NCBI GenBank assembly: GCA_021229015.1
Contig: CM037783.1
Location: 24,246,052-24,310,051 of the forward strand
Source of the DNA: Solen grandis
Taxonomy: Eukaryota > Mollusca > Bivalvia > Adapedonta > Solenidae
DNA length: 64,000 nucleotides
Direction: 5' to 3'
Under the pieces are notes generated by a model. That model did not search any database, was not told the origin of the DNA, and saw nothing but the letters and a program-made list of their open reading frames with translations. Both the position numbers and the translations under genes were made by a program. The first letter of the stretch is position 1. The number at the start of each line of letters is the position of its first letter. This document shows positions 1-11,755 of this stretch, one piece after another.

Positions 1-3000
1 TCACTACGGTGAATTGGTGAAGTGTCCCTTCTAGTGGTACTCATGTCGGTGCCTAAATTACCGGAAGTGGGTCCAGGTTTCAACGGAGTCTGTATGAGAG
101 TAGTCTGAGGTAAAGAAGTCTTTGATAGACTCTGTAAATCAGTCGCAATGGTTTGACGTGTTGGGGGTTGGTATACGGGTGTATAACGACGGAGGAACTT
201 CCTGTTGCGTAGCGTTATACGGCCAGAACCATCAGTTCGTACGGCATATTGGTCAAATTGATGGACTTCAATGACCTGACCTGTTTTATCCCACTTTAGA
301 GGGTGGCGACCAGTCTGGTTTTGTATTCTGACAAAGTCACCAGCTTTGAGTGGTGGTAGACGTTTGGTATGTTCACTGAGGCGTTCCCCTATTTTTATAT
401 GTCTATTTCTGAGGGCAGCCTCGCGTAGAAGTAAAGTGTCTCGCCATGTGTCGTGAGGTAGATAACGACCCGGAAGAATGGGAATGAAGTCTTTCACAGC
501 ACGTCCGAATACACACATGGCAGGCGAAAGTTTTGTATCCCGATCAGGGGTATTTCGATACTGTAAAATGGCGCGCTGAAAAGCATCAGTGTTAAGTTCA
601 CCATTCGGGCCGGTGTTGTCAGTTATCATGCGCTTAACCGTCTTGACCCCAACCTCCGCTCTGCAGTTACTATGTGGGAATGCCACCGAAGACAGTCTGT
701 GATGTACACCCCAGGTGTGCAAGAAGTCTCGTGTTGCAGTCGAGGTGAACTCTGGGCCCCCATCTGAGGCCAGTTCATCTGGAATTCCAAAAGTGACGAA
801 AGTTTTTCGCAAACTTTCAATTAGACCCGTGGAACCATTTGCGGATCTTTCTACGGTGGGCCAGTTTGAGTACCTGTCCACTATCACAAGGTAATTCACA
901 CCCTTGTAATGAAAGAAGTCAGCAGATAGACATTGAAACGGGTATTGCGCGTATACGAGTGGTGTTGGAGGAGGATTGGGCTGAGAAGGTGCCATACGAT
1001 TACAATGCGAGCAATTATTTCTTATACTCGTGATATCGGCTGTTATTCCTGGCCAAAAGACAGACTGTTCAGCCCTAGATGTCATCGATGTGACACCTTG
1101 GTGTGCGGAATGAAGGGAGGTAAGTATATCTTGTCTTAGTGAAGGGGGGATCACCAGTCGATCTTTGTAGATAGCGACGCCGTCAACTGTGGACAAATGG
1201 TCTCTAAATGGGAAGAAATCTTTTAGGGGAGCCGGGAAGTCAGTACGAGTGGCGGGGACACCCGTTTCTATTAGCTCCACTAGTTGGTGCATAGGTTCAT
1301 CACTCGATGTAGCTGTGCGCACTTTGTCCCATGTTATACATTTCAAGTTTTCAGTTGAACTAACAGCTGATAAGTACAGGTAAGACTCATTGTTTAGGGA
1401 TACTGATGAGATGTCATCGATGAGTACCATTGGTTCTGCATCTCCAGTCGGGTTGCGCGAAATGGCATCTGGTGCTCGGTTCTTGGCACCTGGCACATGT
1501 AGCATCTTAAATTTGTACCGAAGTGTCTTCTCTTTTAGGTTGCGGAGTCGAGCATTAGGGATGTTTTCCAGGGACCTATCCCCAAATATTTTCAACAACG
1601 GTTTATGATCCACTGCTATCACTAGGTTTTCACATCCAAGTACGAAATATCGAGCTTTCTCAAGAGCATCGGCTACGGCCAATGCTTCACCCTCGACTGG
1701 TGCATATCGTGATTCTGTGGCACTAGTGAATCTGCTTCCGACTAAAGTGATTTTCCACCCATCAGTACAGCAAAACGGTTTTGTTTGAGCACAGTCACAG
1801 TGTTTTTGGAATAACCAGAATCCTATTCCATTTTTAGACCAATCCGTCGCTAGGCAAGTCGGCTTAGTGGGATCAAATATGCGCACACCGTTTTCAATCT
1901 CGTTGATGATCACAGCTTTTGACTCCTGAAAGAGGTCATCAAGGGTTGAGTCCCACTTAAAAGGTGTACTTGGTTTCAGTAACTGACGGAATGGTAACAT
2001 GCGGTCCGTCATACTGAACGCGTAAGAAACTTGGTTGATAAGGCCAAACCATGATCGTACATCAGTTATGTTCTTGGGTGTTGGGAATTCAAGGATCGCA
2101 TGGATATATCTCGCACATGGGCGAACACTTTCTGGTGTTATTTCAAAACCAGCGAATTCCACATTGTCCAGGGCGAATACAAACTTATCAGGATTAAGCG
2201 TTATACCATTTCGTCCACATATGTCGAGCCAGTTGCATGCTTGAAAAAAGCTTTCTTCAATATTGTCAGCCCAAAGGAGAGTGTCGTCGATACATTTTGT
2301 CTTCTTGGGGATGTCACTAACGATCTCATCGAAGCGCCGAGTGTATCCATCGCCTGAAGCGACATATCCCTGTGGGGCAGTAAGGTATCGGTATCGACCC
2401 CACGGTGTTATAAATGTGGTAAGGTGCCTGTCTTCTTGACGAAGAGGTACGCTGTGGTACCCATTCCAGGCATCAAATACTGTCTTTTTGGTACCCTGTG
2501 GAACTGATCGTGCTTGGTGGAATGGAGCCTGAGTATGGTGTGTTTCTCGGACAGCATGGGCGTTTAAGGCCTGAAAGTCCACTGTGCGTCTAGGTGTACC
2601 ATTTTTCTTGGCGCAAACTACCATGCGGTGGCACCAAGTGACTGGTTCTCCTATAGGGACAGGTTCAATCACACCTAGTCTCACATCCTGATCAAGTCCA
2701 GATTTGACCTCCTCCTGCCAATGGAGTGGAACTGGAACAGGGGTATGATAAGCCACAGGCTTGGCTTCAGGGTCCACCATAAGTTGCATCGGTGGTCCTG
2801 TCATGAGTGGTAAGGTCTGGTGTTCACAGGTATTAAATGTACTTGACCTGTACCTATTTAAGAGGTATTGTTGTAAATCTATTACATGTTCTTCTGTTGC
2901 AGGAAATGGTAACTTTGTTGGTACCGGAGGTGGGGGTTGTCGTTTTGGGCAGTCACACAAATGTGCATTGGAATTGGTATGAAGTGATTCTGGTGTTGCG

Positions 3001-4568
3001 CAACTGGTTGTATCACAGTCTGTCGATAACGGCTTGTCGTCGGCAGCGTTGTGTCCGATATCTATTGAAGAACGTGTAATGTTATCTGTTTCACCAAGTT
3101 TTGGGAATGACTCTGATATAATACCCAATGCAGCGCATGCTTCTCTGCTTAGAAATATCTTGTCAGAATTGTCAGTGATGTAGACAATTTGGCGAGTCTG
3201 GAGTAAAGTTCCTTTAGACGACACACCAGAGAAGCGGATGATTGCTGCGCCAAGTATCCTTATGCCTCTATTGTTTGCAGCATGCATTTTCATTGTCACT
3301 GGTATGAGATTCCTTTCAGTCATACCCAAGCGATTCACAACTTTGATTCCTGCCAGGCAACTTTGGCAGCCAGTATCTGCCATGGCAGACACTACCGTAG
3401 TCTTAGGTTTAGATGGGAAGCTTGTTTCACATCCGAACGTTTTGTAGTCGTCAAGCACACTTTCTGCGGTGATTTTTAGGTAAGGTTGGGGTTTCGATGC
3501 ACATTTGGTCCATTTGTCCGAGATGTCATCGTATACGTGGTGGTCTAGAACCAGACCTTTGAGGTCGTATGATGAATTGTATTCAGTGACTGAGCATAAT
3601 GAATCGAAGATTGCACCCTCATGTTCAGTAGATTGTATCTTCGCTGAGGATCTACACATCAACGAAAAATGGTTAGGACGTTTGCATTTTGAACATATCT
3701 GTCCATAAGCTGTGCACTCCTTTTGGCGAATAGATGGTGGGGCTCGCACACCGTGTCCATTTTTGCCACAATAAGAACACGATTCACGTGGATTGATTTT
3801 CTTTGGATGTTCTTGACTCTTTGCCTGTTGTTGTGCGCGACTTTTTTCACGGCGGTACGAACTTGCAGCTGCAGCACCTTGAGAGTCAATTAACTTAGAG
3901 GCAGAGCGTTTTCCAGATTCTTTGGCTTCGACAACCTTGAAAACTTCCTCCAAAGTCATGTTTTGATTCTCAGCACCTAATAGGTCAAGTTGGATCTCTT
4001 GGTCATAGAGACCGCGGATGAGTGCATCGCGTAGAATAGCATCGGTATAATTGACGTCATGATCACAGTTTCCACATTTTAATATGAACTTACATACACT
4101 AGCTTGACCACGAAGTCTAGCACCAAATGCACGTACCGGCTCGTCTCGGTCTTGTGTCATATTGTTCAGCGTTACTCGTGCAACCATGGTGTTTTCCTCT
4201 CGGACTGCGAGCTGTCGTATTGCTTTGAGAACATTGTCCTCGGTCTCGTTGGTAAGTGATCCACCAGCGGCCCTTGTTAGGTCCCTACGAAGTGTGTCAT
4301 CACAGCATTCAAGAAGTTGAATAATTAACTCCTTGTCTTTAATTTTGGTAGCTTCCACATAATCCTTCCATCTCGATAGGAAGTATGACCATTCCTCACT
4401 TGTACCAGCGGATGTCACTGATGGCCGTTTGACTTTTTCAGCTTTAGCTGGCGTCATGGGAGCATCATGTACTTTGGCATGTGTCGTAATAAGAGCAGCC
4501 ACTATAGCCGCATCTAGGTCGGCAGTTTCGTATTCACATGCCGGTATCGGGCACTTAACTTTCGGCAT
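1..4568 (-). mobile_element. Ty3/gypsy-type LTR retrotransposon, single gag-pol reading frame (partial at window edge)
   Basis: One reading frame stays open from an ATG at 4568 down to base 1 (at least 1522 codons) with no stop, so gag and pol are fused. Gag-like N terminus with a C-x2-C-x3-C/H opening, then a zinc-knuckle region from about residue 264 ending in a classic C-x2-C-x4-H-x4-C. Aspartic protease motif ADTG with the Asp at residue 398. Reverse transcriptase active site reads C-I-D-D (Asp 761 and 762) where most relatives have Y-x-D-D. RNase H Asp near residue 909, followed by downstream E and D motifs. Integrase has an H-x3-H (1153/1157)...C-x2-C finger and D1217, D1269, E1305, with exactly 35 residues between the last two (DD35E). 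The usual domain order PR-RT-RH-IN is kept, which makes it Ty3/gypsy rather than copia. All catalytic residues are present and nothing is frameshifted, so it may be young. The C terminus and 3' LTR lie outside the window. Confidence 0.93.
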
Positions 4569-4860
4569 CTTTGCAATGTCCCAGCACTTAGGCACGATGG
4601 AGTCCAGGGACGAATATAGCGGATGTAACGTTATATGCTCCCGATAGTGTCTAGATCCTATACATCTCCATCATAAATGAGTATTAACTATGTACACTGT
4701 TTCTTGATATCCTTCATTTATTAACTATGACATCTAGAATGATGGAGATCTGAAACATATGCATACGTTAAGGTAAGTGATGGGATTGAACAATAATATG
4801 CATACGAAAAGGTAAGTGATGGGATCGAACAATAATCATTGATATACATTCAGCTTATGC
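4569..4860 (-). promoter_or_regulatory. putative 5' leader and inner part of the 5' LTR of the gypsy element
   Basis: Read on the minus strand, this precedes the gag ATG by the distance expected of an LTR and leader. On the plus strand a TGTAACG at 4624-4630 fits an LTR terminus (the minus-strand LTR would end ...CGTTACA). A 39-bp direct repeat (4757-4795 and 4796-4834, differing at a few bases) and an 11-bp inverted repeat (ATCTCCATCAT near 4664 and its complement near 4739) lie inside, as often in LTR U3/R regions. No convincing tRNA primer-binding site starting TGG was found next to the proposed end, and the outer LTR boundary cannot be set without the other LTR. Confidence 0.4.
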
Positions 4861-5912
4861 ATTAATACAGATTAGATGTAGATAGGATGGAGACAATGCT
4901 ACTTACAACGTAAATAAGATGAGACACTACCAATATGATTATTGACAGAGTTTGCATTACAAATGATGTAAGCAAGGAAAGGGGAGCTAACTTTATGATG
5001 TCCAAATAATACATCAGGGTAAAAGGGAAGTGGCTGATAATGTATATTCCTCTAATCATTAGTTAGCATTTGCTCGTTATCGATTATTTGAAAAGCGCCA
5101 ATATTCGCTGCTCAACTACGTAGTTGGGATTTTCTGGACCAATAGAAACTCTCGTACTTAGGCACGTAGACAAACATCGTTTAACACAATGGAAATGATA
5201 CATCTTATATTCTAACGTGTATAATACAATTTACCAACGAAAACATGAAATAAATTGCAATCTCTCTATATCATCTTTCACGATACAATGATATGATATT
5301 CTAGACAAAGTGGCAAATTGGTTCAAGGTTAGAGGAAAAATAAAATAATGCACGCGCTTAATTAACGTCCAATTTATGTGACACCGCAATATTTGATTAC
5401 CAATTTACTGAGCACGTAGTAAAGGCGGCTTAATGTGTTAAACACGCACGCGAGGATCCAGGAGCAGATCTCAGAGGGAGTCCAAGCCCTGACCCCGTTT
5501 TCTCAATCAGGATTTATTATCTGAGACTCAAATTTGAGTATCAAACTCAAATCCCTATAGAAACTAATGTTATGTTCGAGTATGAAAATCATACTTAAGT
5601 ATCATTCCTTTAAATCTTGAGACAAAGAAACTCAAATCAGCTCTCTCTTTCTCGCGCGCGCGCGTGTGTGTGTGTGTTTGGTTTAAAGACCGGTGGCGAA
5701 ACAGAAACCCTTCTGAAATGAGGTTTGGATAATATAAGTCCCCCCCCCCCCCCCCAACACACACTAGCTCTTCAAATGGGTTGAATGGCTTATCATTTAT
5801 ATATCGAAATATTGATGATATTTTCCACAGACACAAAGACTGCTAAAGATGAGAGCTGAGATCTAGGAGTAGTTTCTAAAAGATAAATTGGTTACTGAAA
5901 GTATTACATTGC
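4861..5912. other. AT-rich stretch without recognised gene; (CG)n(TG)n tract and C16 homopolymer
   Basis: May include the outer part of the gypsy LTR at its left end. Contains a CG-to-TG dinucleotide run at 5652-5677 and sixteen C's at 5740-5755. No coding similarity recognised on either strand. Confidence 0.6.
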
Positions 5913-5986
5913 GCCCATTGAAAGCCAGAAGGGCTCACCGGCCTTCTTTTTTATATACTGAAGAGCCATTCTGGCTTTCAATGGAC
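5913..5986. mobile_element. short palindromic MITE-like hairpin, copy 1
   Basis: Two arms of about 23 bases beginning CCCATTGAAAGCCAG and closing CTGGCTTTCAATGGA surround a short AT-rich loop. The same arm sequence, again as a hairpin, recurs at 21337-21412, which shows it is a dispersed element and not a chance palindrome. Confidence 0.7.
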
Positions 5987-6434
5987 GATTGTATTTAGTA
6001 AATGCCAGAGTGTCAGAGACACACGGACATGAAACGACAACTTTTACACTGTGTGTAAAAACATATATATTACGTTCAAGGGACTTGGTACGGAAGAAGG
6101 ACCCAAAGGGATTTTTAATCCTTGAATATTAGACATTTTGTTCAAAAAGTGACAATGGCAATTTTCTCTCACAAATACCTCTAGGCAAGGATATATTTGA
6201 TTTCAATAAGCTAACTTCAAACTCTAAGCCTGACAACTTCAACATCATGTATGTGCAGGGTCTTTTCATGTGAAATGTTCCAGACGTATCATGCTGGTGG
6301 AAGTGGGAAGACAAAAATATCAGATTGCTTTTCCAACCAGGGAGACAATATTACACCCCAAGCTTCATTACTGAAGGAATCATTTTCATTTTAAAGACAT
6401 ATCACATCAAAGATATAATAACAAAGATTAGCAA

Positions 6435-6930
6435 GTAATCAAAATCACTCAAAATCACGCGGCAGATTGTCCTGATCTCGTAAAGTCACGTTTGCAAATT
6501 TCTGCTATTCTATTTGAGACATTTGAAAGTAATTCATATCTTGTAAAAGAACAATACATTACTTTCAAAATGATACATACTATATTTAAATAAGTATAAA
6601 AAAAAGTAAAATACAGAAGCCCCTGCACGAACAAAAATATGAAGATTTTGTTGTTTTTCTTCTAGACTGGTTGAATTTAAATAAAAATTTTAATGAATTT
6701 TCAAAATTAATTAAACTGAAAATATTTTCTTGCATTAGAAAAATAATACTTTTATAAAAAAAAAAAAAGTTTGTTCTCTGTGATTTTCCATATATTTAGA
6801 CAGTTTGCAAAAATTCACTGACCTGCCGCGTGACAAAATAATATTTTCTTGTCTGTTACAGGAGTTTCTTATATTTGTTTTAATAGGTCTTTTATTACAT
6901 CTTAAGAATAATTATGCTTTATTTATAAAA
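6435..6930 (+). repeat. dispersed repeat of about 450 bp, copy 1
   Basis: The order of landmarks (TCGTAAAGTCACGTTT, a TTGTTGTTTTTCT block, CTGGTTGAATTTAAAT, TTCTCTGTGATTTT, ACAGGAGTTTC) is repeated with substitutions and indels at 42175-42570 on the same strand. No coding capacity and no terminal repeats seen. An unclassified old interspersed repeat. Confidence 0.6.
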
Positions 6931-8024
6931 ATAAATGTCAACATTTATCGGAATTTTCAGGATTAAAAAGCATTACAATATCAGCAGTCTGACCGTCACT
7001 CCTGCAGCCATCATGTCAGCTTGACCTCATCGCGTGTAAAAACTGTTTAACAAAATTGAATTTACCTCAACCTCGCAATCAAGCGCTTCTAGGAACTTTT
7101 CAAGCTCTCGACAAATGGGAGATCGTTACCGCTTGCTTGACAGGCATTGCTACACGTTTTCTAACAACAGTTTCTGTTCGAAGAAATAGCTCAAGTTTTT
7201 CTCGGAATTTAAATAGCGAGGGAGCCTGAGCCGTTGATATTCCTCTTTCAACAATAGTTATAATTGGTTGATTTAAGAATTTAGACAAACCATTATCCAA
7301 TAATTCCTGACGGGGTAGCGCCGTGGTCCAGTGTAGGAAACAAGAATCCGGATCCGACATCTGTGTGTCCGAACCTCGTTTGCGGACGAAGAGATTTCAC
7401 GACCTTCCCATGCACAAATAACTAGTCCTATCCAATCGCAAAGGAATACCAGTAGTATTTAGTTCCCAATCGGCGTAGAAAGATGTTAGTTAAAAGAAAT
7501 TACATGTATATCTAACAATGCATCCCTACTACCGGGATTCTGTACAATTCTTAGCTAGATCGGTCCTTGTAAATATAAAAGTAATGTAATTAATAACCAT
7601 TTCAAAGCTACTCTAAATCACACGTGATATAACCATTCATACTTAATTCAGCTATTTTATGACGTTTGGACAAAATCCCTGGCTTTGTTGCTTTGAACTA
7701 ATGAAGGCCATAAAAAGAAATATTACGGTAATCGTGTGGCAGAAGGTTTGGGTCATGAGCCAATTGCTTGACATGTCAGCACTTTGCTCGTATTTAACTC
7801 TTTTTTTTTTTTTTTTTTTTTTAAATATTTTAGATCTTTCTAAAATATTTTAGTTAAACATGACCTCTTTTGTTTCAGTTTTAACTGTATTATTCATCTT
7901 TTTTCCGTTTACGATGGGTAGATATATATAACAGTCAAACTAATAGGTAGATAGATTTTCTTTGAAAAAATTATGTAACTTAGGAATTATATATAGAAAT
8001 TGTGACGTCACTAGCTTTGCACTC
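6931..8024. other. no recognised gene; T22 homopolymer
   Basis: Contains an unrecognised 86-codon minus-strand frame (7100-7360) with no domain I can name, and a run of 22 T's at 7801-7822. Otherwise AT-rich with nothing identifiable. Confidence 0.5.
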
Positions 8025-8186
8025 ATAAAGCTCCTTAGAAAAAAAGTTCCCTTAGTTTCTAAGATTTTCCGATTTTCTTTAAAAATCACATAAATTCACC
8101 GATTTCCTTGAATGTTATATATAAAACACCTTAGGTGATTTATTCCAGTTAAGGAATTATTTACCTTAAAAACTAAGGAGCTTTAT
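8025..8186. mobile_element. MITE-like element with perfect 14-bp inverted ends
   Basis: ATAAAGCTCCTTAG at 8025-8038 is the exact reverse complement of CTAAGGAGCTTTAT at 8173-8186. The interior has further imperfect inverted pairs around AAGGAATTATTTA, so the 162-bp unit can fold over much of its length. A palindromic TGACGTCA lies just outside at about 8002. No coding capacity; classed as a small DNA-transposon derivative or foldback repeat by structure only. Confidence 0.5.
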
Positions 8187-10645
8187 TAAAACGGCCCCTG
8201 GTATAACTATCAAGTTGCTGATGTGACAAACCAACGTGGCTCTAGCCAGCTACCAAAATCGACTCATTTTATTGCACATTCTGTATATATATAGAATTCA
8301 ACAGAACGTCAAATTGTGAATTTTCCGAGATTTTGGTCTGAAATAACAATCATTAATCATATAGTTTTTTTTATACAACGCACACAGTCGTTTATTGCAA
8401 ATGAAAATATTGATAGCGTGCAGTAGTTGAAAAGGTTTAGATTCATGAGAGAAAAGGTTTCTGTCTGAACATTTTTGTCTGTACATGTGCTTATAGCCGA
8501 CACAGCGTCACCTTGATTTGGAGACAAAAATGCTTAATTTGAAAACGCCCACATGTTTCCGTGAAGGATTTCTAATGCATCATAATTAAGATACACGATG
8601 TGATCATCTCGACCAGTCGTTCTTTTTCCGTATTCACGAGACAGATCCAAGTTTGTCATCAACGTCTGCTTCAGAAAATCATACGAGTCCAGTTAATCCA
8701 CGTGATATTGTTTCCAGAATAATGATATACTTGTTCTAGATCATATTTCTTATATAAGCAAAAGGGTTGGACTGCAAATTATAACAATACTAGATTCAGC
8801 CCTCCCCAAAAGCAAAATAGTAACGTATCGTTTGACTTGTGCACATGATATAATCTATGAACTAATGTGATAGATCAAAGTATTTTATAGAGCGTGTAAT
8901 TAGACTAGACTTTTAATTATCTTATCATTAAAGTGTCTGAAACAAATATACTTTAATATAGTCGCAACATTTTTTTTTTGTAAATCGATACATTTTACAA
9001 TACAGATAGATTCAGACAGCAATTGCCTTTAAAAAAAGAGTGAAGAAACTGAAAAATAAATATAAAAAACCTAGACACTTTAAAGTATCTTTCACATTTA
9101 TAAGGTTTTTTGAATTGAAATTCCTCTCAAATCATATTTACATCAGACCTATTAATTCCGTGTAAGCTGGACCGCGATCCGAATGGTCATGCATGAAACC
9201 AAGGAATCAAAATTTGGAAATGTAAATTATCTAAAAAAAAGTTTTCTGATCGTTGTTTGTGAAATGAATTCAATTAATTAAGTGTCAATGAGGGACGTTT
9301 CTTAGTTACAGACCACACACATAATACTCACGTGACCAGGCACCCACCAGACGACATATGTTCCTTCTCAAATACTGTCCTCTTGACCCCCTCATTTTCA
9401 TATTAGCATAGTCTCGTTTGATCTCAGATCGTAGACGAGACATATTTGTCACTTTCACGGTGGCTCGATCTCCTAACGGAACAGATTTTTTTTACCCCGA
9501 GATATAAAACTGATTTTCTTCGAAAATTATGTAATTGCGGTCTCATTTACATTTTCCAATTTGAAGTGATGGTGATATTAAACACCTTGAGGTACAAAAG
9601 GAGGAATTTATACTCATCCAATCCAGAGCAGGTCTAACGTGGTTATTTCAGACATGTAGATTGCTGATCACGTCATTCTCCAATAAAATGCACATCTTTT
9701 CCCGACAAACTTTTCCCGTCCACTTCGATATCAGTTGATTTTAATTCTACCAAAATTCAACATAGAGAGACAAGGAATTTGTAGACCTTTTCACTCTATG
9801 AACCCTTTTAAATGCAATGCCCCAACCTCAACTTTGTAATTCAGTACATATTGAATAAGAACTATCCTTTAAGAAGAAAAAAAAGTAACGAAGGATGAAG
9901 AACGGTCATAAAATGCGTAAAGCGTTTTGTACTGTCCACGAAGCAAACTCCGCCGCAATAGTTACCTCCCCTTACAGTTGTAGATAACCACTGCCACCAC
10001 AAGTTAAAATTAACAGAATTTAGCTAATTTTTCTTTTTTCCAAAAACTTTTATCTTACTGTGAGTGTCAATTCCCTAAGTATGTTTTCTTTAATGAACAT
10101 CAAATATCGCCTCGTGGTAAAAAATTAAATCATTTAAAAAATATTTTTGTTGTTGTGACAGCAGACGGAGACGCCATTTTGTTAGTTTACCATACCATCA
10201 TCATGTGACATTTGTGAAGGCAGTGATTTTTTTTGCTTGCAAGGGAGATCACTGTGTGGAGTTTGCTCACGAAGTTCTAGGAAATCAAAACTTCTCAGTA
10301 AAGTGTCCCCTTCATTATAATGAAGCCCGATAACCGCAGCTAACCGAAGATAACCACCTCTCAATGAAATGGACTACTACAGCGCAGTTATTTATAACGT
10401 TCGACCCGAAGCATAAAGAAAAAACCGTTTTGATAAAACAACTACATATTTATCAAAGAAACTGTAATTCAGTCAGGATATTTTATTTTAAAAAAATGTA
10501 AATACGAAGTTGTCATCTTAACTAACAATAGTGTGTAACTTTTTCTATAAGAATAGGTATATCTACTGATCAAACATTGAACATTGGCTTACGTCATCGA
10601 CCTTAAGTAGGTCAACAATCATAATGTTAAGTAGAATATTTCTTT
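8187..10645. other. intergenic, nothing recognised
   Basis: AT-rich sequence with short homopolymers. No frame on either strand resembles a known protein, and no clear repeat ends were seen. Confidence 0.5.
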
Positions 10646-11755
10646 ATAATAATAATAATAATAATAAAATCTTTATTTATAGAAGGTAGCTCAGTAAGTT
10701 TACAAACATTGTAAGTATAACTTCTATACACGAGGCCTTCTGAAATAAAACATCAATGTTATGTACAAAATGGTGATAAAAGAAAATATAATAACAACAA
10801 ACAAACAAAATAAAAACAAGTCTAAGTTCTTAATAGAATGATAATGTTAATGATGTAATGATGTAAAAATGATGAAAATGGAAGAGGAGTCTGCTTATAT
10901 ATCATTGAAAATATTTCAAATCTCTGAGCAGAAACCAATATTATTAACACCAAGAACAAGGAACAAAGCGTAATATTTGATACATTAATAGCAAATGAAT
11001 TGTACATATCATTCGGACGTTTACGAATACAATGCATACACACAATACTATATACCTCGGTGTTAAGGGATGTTCATGCTATTGTTTTGACATGGTAATA
11101 GTTTGACAAACTTAGGTACAAATGCATGAAACATATTAAGTTCCGATACCCGAAACAAGGAATAATAATTAAAGGCATTGGATGAAATAATGATGAAGCA
11201 ACCTTTTAAATGACTGCACGTTTGTTGCCGATTTAATACAATTAGGCAAACCATTCCATACTGAAGCGCCCGTATGTTCAAACTTTTCTTTACGAATTTT
11301 GTGTTCGGTTTATCATATGTTAATTTGTTGTTTGCTTGAGATCTTAAAAAATAATTGTTATTGCACACGTTTGTAAGAAGTTCAGTAATATAAACAGGCG
11401 TTAGGTTATTTAATGCTTTGTAGACTAATACCCCTACATGAAATTTCACTCTGTACGAGAACGGTAAAATATCAAGTTCCTTATCAAGGTAATGTGAGTG
11501 TGACTAAGTTGATAACTTTATAATAATTTTGCACGATCGTTTTTGCAATTTGGTTTGGTTAACATTTTTTGGTTTGTAACATTTCTTACTGAGCAGTTAT
11601 TGATGCAGATATTCTATGAACTTGTTTCGTGTATTTTTCTTTTATTTCCAATTAACATTGCCTTGGACTTAACAGGGTTCAAAGCCATATTGTTTTGTTT
11701 GCACCATTTCCGTACATTTTCTATGCAAAGGATAGAGTCTATTACGATTTTTTTT
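10646..11755 (-). pseudogene. 5'-truncated CR1-like non-LTR retrotransposon, reverse-transcriptase C-terminal remnant
   Basis: On the minus strand, 11754-11614 encodes a fragment ending in a NMALNPVKSKAMLIG-like motif, which is the conserved block just after the catalytic loop of non-LTR reverse transcriptases. Then about 11540-11063 encodes the typical C-terminal tail (ILPFSYRVKFHVGVLVYKAL, then a YITELL block). One in-frame stop lies upstream of that tail and a frame break lies between the pieces. The 3' untranslated part ends with AATAAAGATTTT and an (ATT)n tail at 10646-10668, as CR1/L2-type elements end in short tandem tails. The YADD loop itself is absent, so this is a dead 5'-truncated copy. 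The family label (CR1-like) is inferred from motif style. Confidence 0.75.

Noticed and set aside
7100..7360. 86-codon minus-strand frame
   Set aside because: No domain recognised, no splice or promoter context, and its length is within chance for 64 kb of six-frame sequence.
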